Shown: positions 8,343 through 16,744 of the stretch, in pieces | Layout of the letters: each line of letters opens with the position of its first letter | How positions within the stretch are numbered: the stretch's first letter is position 1 | DNA from: Candidatus Aminicenantota bacterium | Lineage (GTDB): Bacteria; Acidobacteriota; Aminicenantia; UBA2199 | Direction of reading: 5' to 3' | DNA: 33,278 nt | Assembly (NCBI GenBank): GCA_026393835.1 | Contig: JAPKZK010000059.1 | Location: 1 to 33,278, forward strand | Notes under the pieces: generated by a model | Told to the model about the DNA's origin: nothing | Databases searched by the model: none | What the model saw: the letters and a program-made list of their open reading frames with translations, nothing else | Translations under genes and position numbers: made by a program

Positions 8343-9389
8343 ATGAAAATTCTATCGTCAAAAAAAATAGTAAATATATTCATTGTATTTTTTGTGATAT
8401 GTATCTTAATTTTTTCTATAAAGATTCTTTACTTAAGAAATGATGAATATAATAAAGATTTATCCAAACAAAATGAAAATGCTCGCAGAGAAATAGAAAG
8501 GCCGACTGAATATGCTATTATAGGAGAAATACTCGAAGAAGGAAAAGTATATTTTATAAAAAAAGAAATGATTGATGATCTTTTGACTTTAATGGAAGTT
8601 AAACCAATAAGTGCTATGCCTTGCGGATATAATTATTACATTAAAATTTATCGCAAAGAATTACCGAGTTTATATTTCGAATTAAATACTGAATGCAACT
8701 ACTTTACAATATCTGATAGAAATAAGTCTTTTGATTTTGGTTTTGATTCGAATTTTTTCTTACTGTTCGGAAAATTTCTAAAGAACATAGAAGGATATAT
8801 AAGAAATTTGAATGAAAGTAAAAATTATCTCTATGTAATTAAAAGCCCTATATCAAATAAAATTAAGGATTTAGAAACAGCTCTGATACAAAATGAGGGA
8901 TTTATTGTTTTAAAATCTGATACTAAAGCTGAGGAACTAAATCCATACCTGCGCCTGAATTACGTTGATAGGGCATCAAAATACCCGAATCTAACTGATG
9001 AAGAAATAACCTCATCTTACGATTTTTGTAAATTTAAACCAGATAACATTTTCAATGAAATAATAAACCATGAATATTTAAAAAATAAAATAGCACTAAT
9101 TTCCGAAGTCTATTATATTGGATCATCATTTATTGAAACCGACCGTTTTTTCAAGAGAGAAGTCAAAGTTTATATAAAGCCTGATTTGTCAAGCGCTCAT
9201 TTTCAATATTTAAAGGATATTTGGCTTAAGAATAATCAGGATAGAAAGGACGAATACCTTAAGTTCGAAATTGAATTCATTCGTGATAATTCTTTTCTTT
9301 TGGAAGTTATAAGCAGCCAATATATTGATAGAAATGAGTTAAATAGAATTGTTAAAAAGTATAATCTTATGGAAATTTATCACCTGTGA
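8343..9389 (+). CDS. membrane-anchored putative immunity protein (partner of 7104 tip)
   Basis: A 348-residue protein whose AAGGAG site (8330-8335) lies inside the last codons of the toxin ORF; only 3 nt separate the two genes, implying translational coupling. Residues 11-30 form one transmembrane helix or uncleaved signal (I-F-I-V-F-F-V-I-C-I-L-I-F-S-I), then a charged linker and a large soluble domain, rich in Lys, Asn and aromatic residues. No family recognised. Very AT-rich. The anchored topology places the domain in the periplasm or at the inner membrane face. The immunity role is inferred from position. Confidence 0.6.
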   Translation: MKILSSKKIVNIFIVFFVICILIFSIKILYLRNDEYNKDLSKQNENARREIERPTEYAIIGEILEEGKVYFIKKEMIDDLLTLMEVKPISAMPCGYNYYIKIYRKELPSLYFELNTECNYFTISDRNKSFDFGFDSNFFLLFGKFLKNIEGYIRNLNESKNYLYVIKSPISNKIKDLETALIQNEGFIVLKSDTKAEELNPYLRLNYVDRASKYPNLTDEEITSSYDFCKFKPDNIFNEIINHEYLKNKIALISEVYYIGSSFIETDRFFKREVKVYIKPDLSSAHFQYLKDIWLKNNQDRKDEYLKFEIEFIRDNSFLLEVISSQYIDRNELNRIVKKYNLMEIYHL

Positions 9390-9396
9390 CAATTGC

Positions 9397-11037
9397 ATGA
9401 AATGCAAGATTAGGGGCGGGAGTTCTGAATTCTATACTTCCCGGCACACCATGCAAATAATGCTGGATAATAGTAACAGGCAGGTATCCATCAATTTGGA
9501 TGGCCGGCAAGTGTTGGAAAATATGCCTCTTTCACCCATATACCAATTTAGCCCGGCGGTTTACTTTGTGGGTGGCTCCGGTGCGGAGGTTGTCATCGAT
9601 GATCTTAGTGTTAAAATCAACACTGCGGATGAAGCCACAGACAATGATTGGAGTATTCTCTTTAATGAGGACTTCGAACGTTTCATCGATGGAGCGCAAC
9701 TTAAGGACAGCGGATGGATTCAGCCTCTGGTTGAGACAAAGGAAAAAGCCGCTGAAGCTGCCGGTGAGAAAGAAAATATTTCCATTGTACAGGAGTCTAC
9801 AAATGCCGGGCAATCATTGAGAATTAAGACCGATGGTGAAAATGAAGCTGTGATAGTTAAATCATTCCAGGTTCCGCATAGTTTCCCGTTCGATGTCAGT
9901 GACAAACCGTTTGAAATAAGGTATAATAGCGATATGAATAGATCGATTAGCCCTATTCCCACAGGGAATGAAATGGCGGAAGCCTATCCCAGGGAAATGG
10001 ATTACAATGCACATGGCCCCTATTTCCCACCTGTAACTATTGATACAGTAACCTCAAGCGGTTTCGGGCAAATCCAGGCGGTAACCGTAACCTATACCGA
10101 TACCTATTACATCTATTCCTTTGACGGCAAGTTGTTGTCGGAATACGATCAAACAGGAAGTTGTGTCAGGGATTACATTTATGCCGGGAACCGTTTGTTG
10201 GCAGAATACCGGCCTTCCACCGGTAAGTATTATTATTACATGAGCGATCAAATCAATTCCACGCGGATCATTACGGATGACATCGGGAATGTGGTTTATT
10301 CCGAAGCCTATGGTCCTTATGGAGATGTTCAAAAGACCTGGACAAAGACATACGACCCAAAGCAAAAGTTCTCCGGCAAGGAACGGGAAGGGTATTCGGA
10401 ACTGGATTACTTTGGGGCAAGGTACTTCGATAACAATTCGTACCGGTTTATTTCGGTGGATCCTATCATCAATAAGGAAGGTGCTATAGGCAATCCCCAG
10501 TTGTGGAACCTATATACTTATTGCGGGAATAATCCGATAACCTACTTAGATCCTGATGGCCGCGATGTTATATTACTAAATAAATCAGATTTAATCTATG
10601 GTGACGGGCATAATGCTGTTTTGATAGGGCGGGATAAAGATAAAAATGGAAATGGAGGATGGGAATACAAATCTAAAGATGGGTTGAATAAAGTCGCATC
10701 AGGCAGTGATGTAAACTCTACAGAAACATTTGATACTTTAAACGATTTTAAAAAATCTGACTATTGGGGAAAATATGATAAAAAATACAGGATGAAGACA
10801 GATGCAGATACAGACAGAAGAATGCAAAAAACCGCAAATATTGCAATGAAAATAAAATATCAAATATTTAAAAAATATGATATAAATGGCAAAGTCACTG
10901 GAATGAATTGTGCCGATTTGACAGAAGTCGTGTTAAAAATAGGCGGCAAGAATGTTCCAGAATATAAATCATTTACTTCGCCTAATTTGCAATATGAATT
11001 TGTTATGAAATATAACGAAGGCGAAGTACTTAAATAA
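9397..11037 (+). CDS. orphan Rhs-CT module with permuted NlpC/P60-like tip
   Basis: I chose the ATG at 9397; a TTG at 9349 would overlap the previous gene. Homology to the first Rhs gene starts just after, in the LamG-like domain (LDNSNRQVSINLDGRQVLEN), and runs through the hinge missing in the first gene (V-E-T-K-E-K-A-A-E) to DPDG at 385-388. So this is the longest displaced cassette. The tip (389-546) has G-D-G-H-N-A-V-L-I-G, a W-E-Y-K-S-K-D-G strand, and M-N-C-A-D-L-T about 90 residues later. A His-first, Cys-later order with an N-C-A-D helix is typical of circularly permuted NlpC/P60 (LRAT/YaeF-like) enzymes, amidases or acyltransferases acting on peptidoglycan or lipids. Family call moderate. 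The partner downstream is a membrane protein, consistent with an envelope target. Confidence 0.75.
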   Translation: MKCKIRGGSSEFYTSRHTMQIMLDNSNRQVSINLDGRQVLENMPLSPIYQFSPAVYFVGGSGAEVVIDDLSVKINTADEATDNDWSILFNEDFERFIDGAQLKDSGWIQPLVETKEKAAEAAGEKENISIVQESTNAGQSLRIKTDGENEAVIVKSFQVPHSFPFDVSDKPFEIRYNSDMNRSISPIPTGNEMAEAYPREMDYNAHGPYFPPVTIDTVTSSGFGQIQAVTVTYTDTYYIYSFDGKLLSEYDQTGSCVRDYIYAGNRLLAEYRPSTGKYYYYMSDQINSTRIITDDIGNVVYSEAYGPYGDVQKTWTKTYDPKQKFSGKEREGYSELDYFGARYFDNNSYRFISVDPIINKEGAIGNPQLWNLYTYCGNNPITYLDPDGRDVILLNKSDLIYGDGHNAVLIGRDKDKNGNGGWEYKSKDGLNKVASGSDVNSTETFDTLNDFKKSDYWGKYDKKYRMKTDADTDRRMQKTANIAMKIKYQIFKKYDINGKVTGMNCADLTEVVLKIGGKNVPEYKSFTSPNLQYEFVMKYNEGEVLK

Positions 11038-11049
11038 GGAGCAGAAAAA

Positions 11050-11481
11050 ATGAAAAAAAATTATTTTCTCTTCAGCATTCTCCCAATTTTAATTCATCTT
11101 CTTTTTCTCCCATTTTGGTTTTCAAAGAATAATTATGTTTTAGACCAGGTCAAGATTATAGAAATTGGATATCATTTTTTCTATTGCCTGGGATTACTTG
11201 TCATAAATTTCATTTATTCTTTGAAAAAAAATAGAGGGATAATTTTCCCCAATTTGTTAGTAATGATCATATTAATCTCTGTATCTGCTTTTATGATATT
11301 TTTTAACTATTGGCTCAAAACTGGAAATCATATTAATTTTTATTATGAAGACACTTTTTTCCTCTCGCTCTTGATTGGAATTCCAGTAATTGTAATCACT
11401 CTCTGTTGTATTATTTATGAGGTATTCTTTAAAGTTTCTAAATACATATCTCGAAATAGCGAAAGCAATAAAGAGAAATAA
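11050..11481 (+). CDS. four-helix membrane protein, putative immunity protein
   Basis: A 143-residue protein with AGGAG overlapping the end of the preceding toxin gene (stop at 11035-11037) and four hydrophobic segments at about residues 5-24, 39-57, 66-86 and 103-124. No catalytic motif. Small multi-pass proteins directly behind polymorphic toxin tips are a known immunity type for envelope-acting toxins. Ends 1 nt before the next gene, so they form one operon. Confidence 0.6.
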   Translation: MKKNYFLFSILPILIHLLFLPFWFSKNNYVLDQVKIIEIGYHFFYCLGLLVINFIYSLKKNRGIIFPNLLVMIILISVSAFMIFFNYWLKTGNHINFYYEDTFFLSLLIGIPVIVITLCCIIYEVFFKVSKYISRNSESNKEK

Positions 11482-11482
11482 A

Positions 11483-12262
11483 ATGGTTAAAAAAAATATT
11501 TTCTATTTGACAATAATTCTGTCATTAACTAGCAGAGTTTTATGTTTTTCAGATGAAATTGCTTATGGTGAAAAGCTTAATCTTTTGATAGAAAATGAAG
11601 AGTTAACTGTAATACATTATCATGATTGGTCAAAAGATTCCTATGAAAAACGTTATAAAATGATTACTACTCATCAAGACCCTTTTCTTAATGATAATGA
11701 TTATTCCTATTTGGAATGCCGAGATAAAAAAACAGGGCGTCAAATATTTAAAAAACCAGTTCCCGCTTTAACTAAAATACATATTAGTAATGATTCAAAT
11801 TATATTATTGGTTTATCTAAAATAAAATTGGATAATCCATTTCAATTAGTTATATTTGATAAACACGGCAACTTAATCTGTAAAAAGCATATAGCTGCTA
11901 CAGAATCGGTCTTGACTCTCTCTGAATTCCATGACTTTCAAAAAAAGTTTCCTGCTTTATATAAATTTATGATGTCACGAAAAATGATAGTTATTGAAAC
12001 GGACAAAGTTTACCTGGACTATTTAGGATGTGGTATTCAAACTGGAATAACAAGAGACACTTTCAAATTTTTGTTTAGTAAAGAAGCAGGCAATCACCTT
12101 TCAGAAGGTTTTAGCGATTCTGTTACAAATCACATATACTGGTATAAAGAACCGGATCCGAAAATTAAACTTAAATATAATTGTCAGGAATTGATTGCCA
12201 TATCACTGCTTGACCCGAAAGGGAAAAGATTTATGATACCAATAAAACAATGTCAGGAATGA
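11483..12262 (+). CDS. exported protein of unknown function, possible second immunity gene
   Basis: I chose ATG 11483, directly after the stop of the previous gene; the longer frame from 11417 overlaps it. 259 residues with an N-terminal signal peptide (K-K-N-I-F-Y-L-T-I-I-L-S-L-T-S, cleavage near F-S/D-E). The middle has a K-T-G-R-Q-I-F strand and an I-F-D-K-H-G-N-L strand, suggesting beta-propeller-like blades, though I cannot prove that. The C-terminus, S-L-L-D-P-K-G-K-R-F-M-I-P-I, recurs in a decayed copy at 15731-15893. So this is a repeated family within the array. No named family recognised. The position suggests protection or cargo support for the Rhs cassette. Confidence 0.6.
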   Translation: MVKKNIFYLTIILSLTSRVLCFSDEIAYGEKLNLLIENEELTVIHYHDWSKDSYEKRYKMITTHQDPFLNDNDYSYLECRDKKTGRQIFKKPVPALTKIHISNDSNYIIGLSKIKLDNPFQLVIFDKHGNLICKKHIAATESVLTLSEFHDFQKKFPALYKFMMSRKMIVIETDKVYLDYLGCGIQTGITRDTFKFLFSKEAGNHLSEGFSDSVTNHIYWYKEPDPKIKLKYNCQELIAISLLDPKGKRFMIPIKQCQE

Positions 12263-12406
12263 TCTCTTTTGCCAATTCAGAAGGGCGGTCGCGAATTGTG
12301 GTACTACAATAACAAACAAGGAGGATACACAAGCTCAATTGAAAGAGAGATAAGCAATTTTAACAGAGAAATTAAAGCAATAGATAAAGTATTAAGGAGA
12401 AAATAA
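12263..12406 (+). pseudogene. remnant C-terminal tail of a lost Rhs toxin
   Basis: Directly after the stop of the preceding gene, the same frame stays open for 47 codons with no start codon suited to a gene. It reads Q-K-G-G-R-E-L-W-Y-Y-N-N-K-Q-G-G-Y-T, then an amphipathic helix E-R-E-I-S-N-F-N-R-E-I-K-A-I-D, ending R-R-K-stop at 12404-12406. This looks like the end of a basic toxin domain whose Rhs core and N-terminal part have been deleted. A small gene with a good ribosome site follows by 2 nt, as for the intact toxin/immunity pairs here. Confidence 0.6.
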
Positions 12407-12408
12407 AG

Positions 12409-12711
12409 ATGCATGACTTAGAAAAGGAAAATAGAGTAAATTATTTAGCAAATATTTTGTTAAAAAGTTCAAAAATAAATAATTATAATGATATGGAAAA
12501 TAAAGAGGCATGGACTCTAGCACATTCATTTAATGACCTTGAAGACTCTTTTAAAAAAGTATTGACTGAATTGTTCCCAAAATTGAGAAATACTGAAATA
12601 CAGGAAACGGAAATAAATGATTTACTCCTTGATATAGGAGAAGAGTTTAGGCACATTATTTATCATATTAAAGATCCAAAATTTTTCAAATATCTCTTTG
12701 ATTCCGATTAA
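12409..12711 (+). CDS. small acidic protein, orphan immunity candidate
   Basis: 100 residues, ATG preceded by AAGGAG (12394-12399, inside the toxin remnant). All-helical, acidic (many E and D), no signal peptide. No family recognised. It is placed after the toxin tail at 12263-12406 exactly as immunity genes follow tips elsewhere in the array, so it looks like an immunity gene kept after its toxin was deleted. Retaining such a gene is common, since it still protects against kin that carry the toxin. Confidence 0.6.
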   Translation: MHDLEKENRVNYLANILLKSSKINNYNDMENKEAWTLAHSFNDLEDSFKKVLTELFPKLRNTEIQETEINDLLLDIGEEFRHIIYHIKDPKFFKYLFDSD

Positions 12712-12770
12712 TTGAACGTATAACTATAATGTTTTAAATTGGAAAAAGATGTTTTCATTGTGGGAGAATA

Positions 12771-13979
12771 TTGATCAAATCTTTCCAGGTCCCGGTGAGT
12801 TTTCCTTTTGATGTCAGTGACAATCCGTTTGAAATACGGTATAATGAAGATATGAAGCGATCGATTAGCCCAATTTCCCCTGGAAATGAAAGGGCGGAAG
12901 CCTACTCCAATGAAATGGATTACAATGCTCATGGCCCCTATTTCCCATTTGTTACCACTGATACAGTACCCTCCAGCAATTTCGGGCAAATCCAGGCGGT
13001 AACCGTAACCTATACCGATACCTATTATATATATGCCTTTGACGGAAAGTTGCTATCCGAGTACGATCAAACGGGAAGTTGTGTAAGAGACTACATTTAC
13101 AACGGGAACCGCTTGTTGGCCGAATACAGGCCATCAACAGGTAAGTATTACTATTACATGAGCGATCAAATCAATTCCACGCGGATCATCACGGATGACG
13201 CCGGGAACGTCGTCTATTCCGAAGCATACGGTCCTTATGGAGATGTCCAGAAAACCTGGACCAAGACATACGATCCCAAGCAAAAATTTTCCGGCAAGGA
13301 GCGCGAAGGATATTCGGAACTGGATTACTTCGGGGCGCGGTACTTCGATAACAATTCGTACCGGTTCATCTCAGTAGACTCTATCATCAATAAGGCAGAG
13401 GCTTTAGCCAATCCGCAATTGTGGAACCTTTATGCTTATTGCAAGAATAACCCCATTACTTTTTCAGATCCTGATGGAAGAAAATACGAAATTGCGGGGT
13501 CTAAAACATTTGAGGCTCAAATCAATCAAATGATAGGGTATTTGAATCAATCTCGCATCGCTTCAAAGATAATCAAGAGACTGAAAAACGCAAAAGACAC
13601 AATAAAAATAACAGAGACAAAAATATTAGATAATACTTCTTTTAGCCGTAGTGATAAAACCATTGTGATTAATCCGAAGGAGGGTATTAGAATTGATAAT
13701 GGTATCATCCAATCTCCAGCGTTGGGACTACTTCATGAAATGGCTCATGCGTCACGCTACCTGGAAGACCCTAAAGGTTATGCAAATGATCTTACTATAG
13801 ATTTGAAAAGCTCTGGATTTAAAGATATGGAAGAATTTAGAGTAATTACTTTTATTGAGACTCCAGCAGCTAAACAAATTCCTGGTGAACCCGGGCGCGA
13901 TACTCAACTTGAAAATGGAAGAAATAGATATCCAGGAGTTATAGTGCAGGGTCCTTGTAGTAGAACGGAACAAAGGTAG
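12771..13979 (+). CDS. orphan Rhs-CT module with M91-like zinc metallopeptidase tip
   Basis: TTG at 12771 is the first candidate start and lies at the edge of Rhs homology (K-S-F-Q-V-P-V-S-F-P-F-D). Residues 1-236 are the shared Rhs core with DPDG at 233-236. The tip (237-402) begins E-I-A-G-S-K-T-F-E-A-Q-I, has a T-I-V-I-N-P strand, then L-L-H-E-M-A-H-A: an HExxH zinc motif with His322, Glu323, His326. Layout resembles the M91 (NleD-like) peptidase domain found at the end of other Rhs proteins; a third ligand is likely Glu or Asp downstream (E-E-F-R-V). The inferred activity is proteolysis of a target-cell protein. The next gene starts 8 nt later and encodes a WD40 protein rather than a typical small immunity protein. 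Confidence 0.78.
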   Translation: MIKSFQVPVSFPFDVSDNPFEIRYNEDMKRSISPISPGNERAEAYSNEMDYNAHGPYFPFVTTDTVPSSNFGQIQAVTVTYTDTYYIYAFDGKLLSEYDQTGSCVRDYIYNGNRLLAEYRPSTGKYYYYMSDQINSTRIITDDAGNVVYSEAYGPYGDVQKTWTKTYDPKQKFSGKEREGYSELDYFGARYFDNNSYRFISVDSIINKAEALANPQLWNLYAYCKNNPITFSDPDGRKYEIAGSKTFEAQINQMIGYLNQSRIASKIIKRLKNAKDTIKITETKILDNTSFSRSDKTIVINPKEGIRIDNGIIQSPALGLLHEMAHASRYLEDPKGYANDLTIDLKSSGFKDMEEFRVITFIETPAAKQIPGEPGRDTQLENGRNRYPGVIVQGPCSRTEQR

Positions 13980-13987
13980 GTAGCTCT

Positions 13988-15730
13988 ATGAATATACAAA
14001 TAAAAAATATTTTGGTTAGGAGTATCATTGCAATTTTTTTCTTTTTCCATATGAGCCTATTTGGAATCGATACCAATGACATTGACTTCAGCCCGGATGG
14101 AAAAATTATTGCCTCGATTTCCATTCATGGGAATCTCTGTGTGTGGGATGTAGCTACCGGAAACAAAATAAAGCAATTTAATGTGAAAGATAAGTATGCA
14201 CTGTCTTTATGCTTCAGCCCAGATGGAAAACTCCTCGCTGCCGGATATGATGACGGCAATATTTGTTTATGGGATACATTCACAGGCAAAAAAGTCAAAA
14301 CGATATATGAGACTTCTTTACCAATTATTTCTGTTTGCTTCAGTCCCAATGGGGAGTTTATTGCTTCTGTTTCAAATTCCCATGTAATCCATCTATGGGA
14401 GGTGGCAACTGGAAAAGTAAACAACGTAATAAAAAAAGAAAGTAGCAGCATTTGTTCCATAGCGTTTAGCACAGATAGCAGGACTATTGCCGCTGGTTAT
14501 AATGACGGCGCTATCGGATTGTGGGATGTGAACTCTTGCAAAGAAATAAACCAATTGTACGGGCATAAAGGTGTTGTATATACTGTATGTTTCAATGATA
14601 ATGACCGAACCATTGCTTCTGGGGCCAGGGATGAAACTATTCGTCTCTGGGATGTAAAATCCGGCAAAGAAACTAGAACAATGTATGGGAACACTGGGAG
14701 AGTCTTCTCTATAAGCTTTAGTCCTAATGGCAGGACTATCGCTTCAGGCTCTGAGGATGGATCGGTTCATCTGTGGGATGTGGAGTTAGGTAAGGAAATA
14801 CTATCTATGGAGCATACAGGGAGAGTCTATTCTGTAAAGTTTAATCCAACAGGAAAGATGTTGGCTTCTGGTTCCGGAGATGGGACTATTCGATTTTGGG
14901 ATTTTGTTTCCGGGAAAGAAATTCTTCGAATAGAAGGTTTTGAAACCAAAAACATTGAATTTAAGACTCAAAAGAATAGCGGAAAATTGGCAATATTAAT
15001 GAAACCAGACTATTTGCAAACCTCTGACGGTGAAATATCCAACTTTTCTATTAAAGTGAAAAATTCAGGGACTGGAGACCTGTATCTTGTCAGAATAGTA
15101 GAAGATATAGACCTCAATCAAAAATCACCTCTTATTTTTCACCCGCCAACCCCTCTCGAAAAATTAGCACTCAATGAAATAGTTGAAATCCCCTGCAAGG
15201 TTTCCGCATTATCTGGATATGCCAATCCAGTAGATCAAACATCTGTTTTGCATTTGAAAGTTATAGCTGCAAATAACTCTACAATACCCGTCAATATACC
15301 TGTTAAATTAGATGTACCCATGTTGAAATTCAAAATAATCAGTGCAAAGTTACAGAAAGACTATATGAAAGACACGCTGGTGATATTATTGGAATACCTT
15401 GGGAAACAGGATTTGTTGCCCGAGACAGAATTCAATGTGCAAATTGGAACTTATATGTTATATGAAATCGTAAGACCTCAGACAAAAGTCGGGGACAGAT
15501 TTGAACTATGCTATACAATACCTGATGCTTTGAAATTAGACGAAAAATCTCAAATAGAACTCACAGTAAAAAAAATGAAGCATCCTGTTCATATTTGGGA
15601 GCTTCCTGTTAATGTAAATATTTATTCACGGGTAACAAGGTACTTATATCTTTTCATACTTTTACCAGTTTTAGGGATAGTTGTTGGTATATATTATCTG
15701 CGATTCTACCGCCGACGGCATAAAATTTGA
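13988..15730 (+). CDS. membrane-anchored exported seven-bladed WD40 protein
   Basis: 580 residues. Residues 8-27 are a signal peptide or anchor. Residues 28-320 contain seven WD40 repeats, each with S/N-P-D/N-G, I-A-S/A-G and L-W-D/E strands, enough for one closed beta-propeller. Residues about 325-545 look like one or two Ig-like sandwich domains (K-V-K-N-S-G-T-G-D-L-Y, CARDB-type). Residues 553-572 are a C-terminal membrane helix followed by R-R-R-H-K. Propeller and sandwich domains should therefore lie outside the cytoplasm, tethered to the membrane. The gene occupies the immunity position behind the M91-like Rhs tip, 8 nt downstream. A propeller could bind and block the peptidase, but it might also be an unrelated gene captured here. 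WD40 assignment is secure; role is inferred. Confidence 0.8.
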   Translation: MNIQIKNILVRSIIAIFFFFHMSLFGIDTNDIDFSPDGKIIASISIHGNLCVWDVATGNKIKQFNVKDKYALSLCFSPDGKLLAAGYDDGNICLWDTFTGKKVKTIYETSLPIISVCFSPNGEFIASVSNSHVIHLWEVATGKVNNVIKKESSSICSIAFSTDSRTIAAGYNDGAIGLWDVNSCKEINQLYGHKGVVYTVCFNDNDRTIASGARDETIRLWDVKSGKETRTMYGNTGRVFSISFSPNGRTIASGSEDGSVHLWDVELGKEILSMEHTGRVYSVKFNPTGKMLASGSGDGTIRFWDFVSGKEILRIEGFETKNIEFKTQKNSGKLAILMKPDYLQTSDGEISNFSIKVKNSGTGDLYLVRIVEDIDLNQKSPLIFHPPTPLEKLALNEIVEIPCKVSALSGYANPVDQTSVLHLKVIAANNSTIPVNIPVKLDVPMLKFKIISAKLQKDYMKDTLVILLEYLGKQDLLPETEFNVQIGTYMLYEIVRPQTKVGDRFELCYTIPDALKLDEKSQIELTVKKMKHPVHIWELPVNVNIYSRVTRYLYLFILLPVLGIVVGIYYLRFYRRRHKI

Positions 15731-15893
15731 AACAAAGAGGTATGAAGAGAACCCGAAAATTGAATCGAGGTATAATAATACAGGGCAATTGATTGAAGTT
15801 TCTCTTCTTGATCCGAAGGGGGAACGTTTCGAAATACCAATTGAAACCACCAAAAGTGAGGAGAAAGTTGAGTGCAAACCGAAATGTCATTGA
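15731..15893 (+). pseudogene. decayed copy of the C-terminus of the protein encoded at 11483
   Basis: In the frame ending at 15893 the translation reads R-Y-E-E-N-P-K-I-E-S-R-Y-N, then L-I-E-V-S-L-L-D-P-K-G-E-R-F-E-I-P-I, then a Cys-containing tail C-K-P-K-C-H. It aligns with the last 40 residues of the 11483 product (Y-K-E-P-D-P-K-I-K ... S-L-L-D-P-K-G-K-R-F-M-I-P-I). No start or ribosome site, and its 5' part overlaps the end of the WD40 gene. It is the only trace of a second copy. Confidence 0.75.
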
Positions 15894-15896
15894 GGA

Positions 15897-16020
15897 TATG
15901 AACTGCTTAATCGCCGAATTCAGACCGCAGACCAATAAGTACTATCATTACATGAGCGATCAAATCAACTCCACTCGGATTGTGAGGGATGACAGCGATA
16001 ACGTGGTCTATTCATAAGCG
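15897..16020 (+). pseudogene. decayed Rhs core fragment
   Basis: Translation reads M-N-C-L-I-A-E-F-R-P-Q-T-N-K-Y-Y-H-Y-M, then S-D-Q-I-N-S-T-R-I-V, D-N-V-V-Y-S and stops. It matches the Rhs core segment N-R-L-L-A-E-Y-R-P-S-T-G-K-Y-Y-Y-Y-M of the other modules with many substitutions and a nonsense change where SEAYGPYG should follow. The remainder of the cassette up to the next gene has been deleted. Confidence 0.85.
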
Positions 16021-16038
16021 TAAGGATAAAGGACTAAA

Positions 16039-16509
16039 ATGACCTGCAAAAAAATTGGAAAACATAATGACAGATTTATTTTTATTGAAGAGGTAGAAAA
16101 TTTAAGACATATTGAAACCAATTATTCTTCCGAATCGGCAATCTTGTTATGGCTAGGAAATGAGGACTGGAAAAAGGAAGAGTTTATCGATGTAGTAGAA
16201 AAAATGGTAAAAAAGGAAGTTATCGCTATATGTGTAACAGGAAAAAGGGTTGACGAACAATTTGACCTCTTAATAAGTACACAAGGGCCAATTTCAACAA
16301 AAAAACATACGATGACATATATGTTTGACGAAAAAAACATAGAAAATGTTCTTGAGAATCTTTTTTGGGTCGTTATTACAGATGGGGAGCGATGGGATAG
16401 TTGGAAAAACTATTTGATTATTTGCGTTGCCGATCAAATAATTTCTGATAAAATCAAGAAACTGATAAAAGAAAAATGGGATAATAATGCACAAGAGGTT
16501 TTAAAATGA
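16039..16509 (+). CDS. small soluble protein, possible immunity protein left from a lost cassette
   Basis: 156 residues, AAAGGA site upstream, no signal peptide or membrane segment. It has an A-I-L-L-W-L-G-N-E-D-W strand, later F-W-V-V-I-T-D-G-E-R-W-D-S-W-K-N-Y-L, an arrangement I recall from small uncharacterised cytosolic proteins (DUF7684-like), but the match is weak. It lies right behind a decayed Rhs core with no toxin left, the pattern of an orphan immunity gene. Overlaps the next gene by 4 nt (ATGA), so the two are co-translated. Confidence 0.55.
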   Translation: MTCKKIGKHNDRFIFIEEVENLRHIETNYSSESAILLWLGNEDWKKEEFIDVVEKMVKKEVIAICVTGKRVDEQFDLLISTQGPISTKKHTMTYMFDEKNIENVLENLFWVVITDGERWDSWKNYLIICVADQIISDKIKKLIKEKWDNNAQEVLK

Positions 16510-16733
16510 GAGTTACATATGATAAGCAAGCTAATGCAGCTTATATTTACCTTGCATCACAGATATTTCCTAGATCAATAATAGATACATATACATGTAA
16601 TCCGGTTGAAGTAGGCGGAGAAATAAATTTAGATTTTGATAACCAGGGAAGATTAGTTGGTATTGAAATTTTAAATGCTGATAAGAAATTGCCAATGGAA
16701 GTTCTCGAAAACGCTGAAAAAAACAAGGAATAA
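16506..16733 (+). CDS. DUF2283 family small protein
   Basis: 75 residues: M-R-V-T-Y-D-K-Q-A-N-A-A-Y-I-Y-L at the start, then I-N-L-D-F-D-N-Q-G-R-L-V-G-I-E-I-L-N-A. This is the standard DUF2283 layout. The family has no established biochemical function; members are often beside small toxin-like genes. AGAGG site upstream and ATGA overlap with the previous gene. Confidence 0.85.
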   Translation: MRVTYDKQANAAYIYLASQIFPRSIIDTYTCNPVEVGGEINLDFDNQGRLVGIEILNADKKLPMEVLENAEKNKE

Positions 16734-16744
16734 ATATAATAGCG

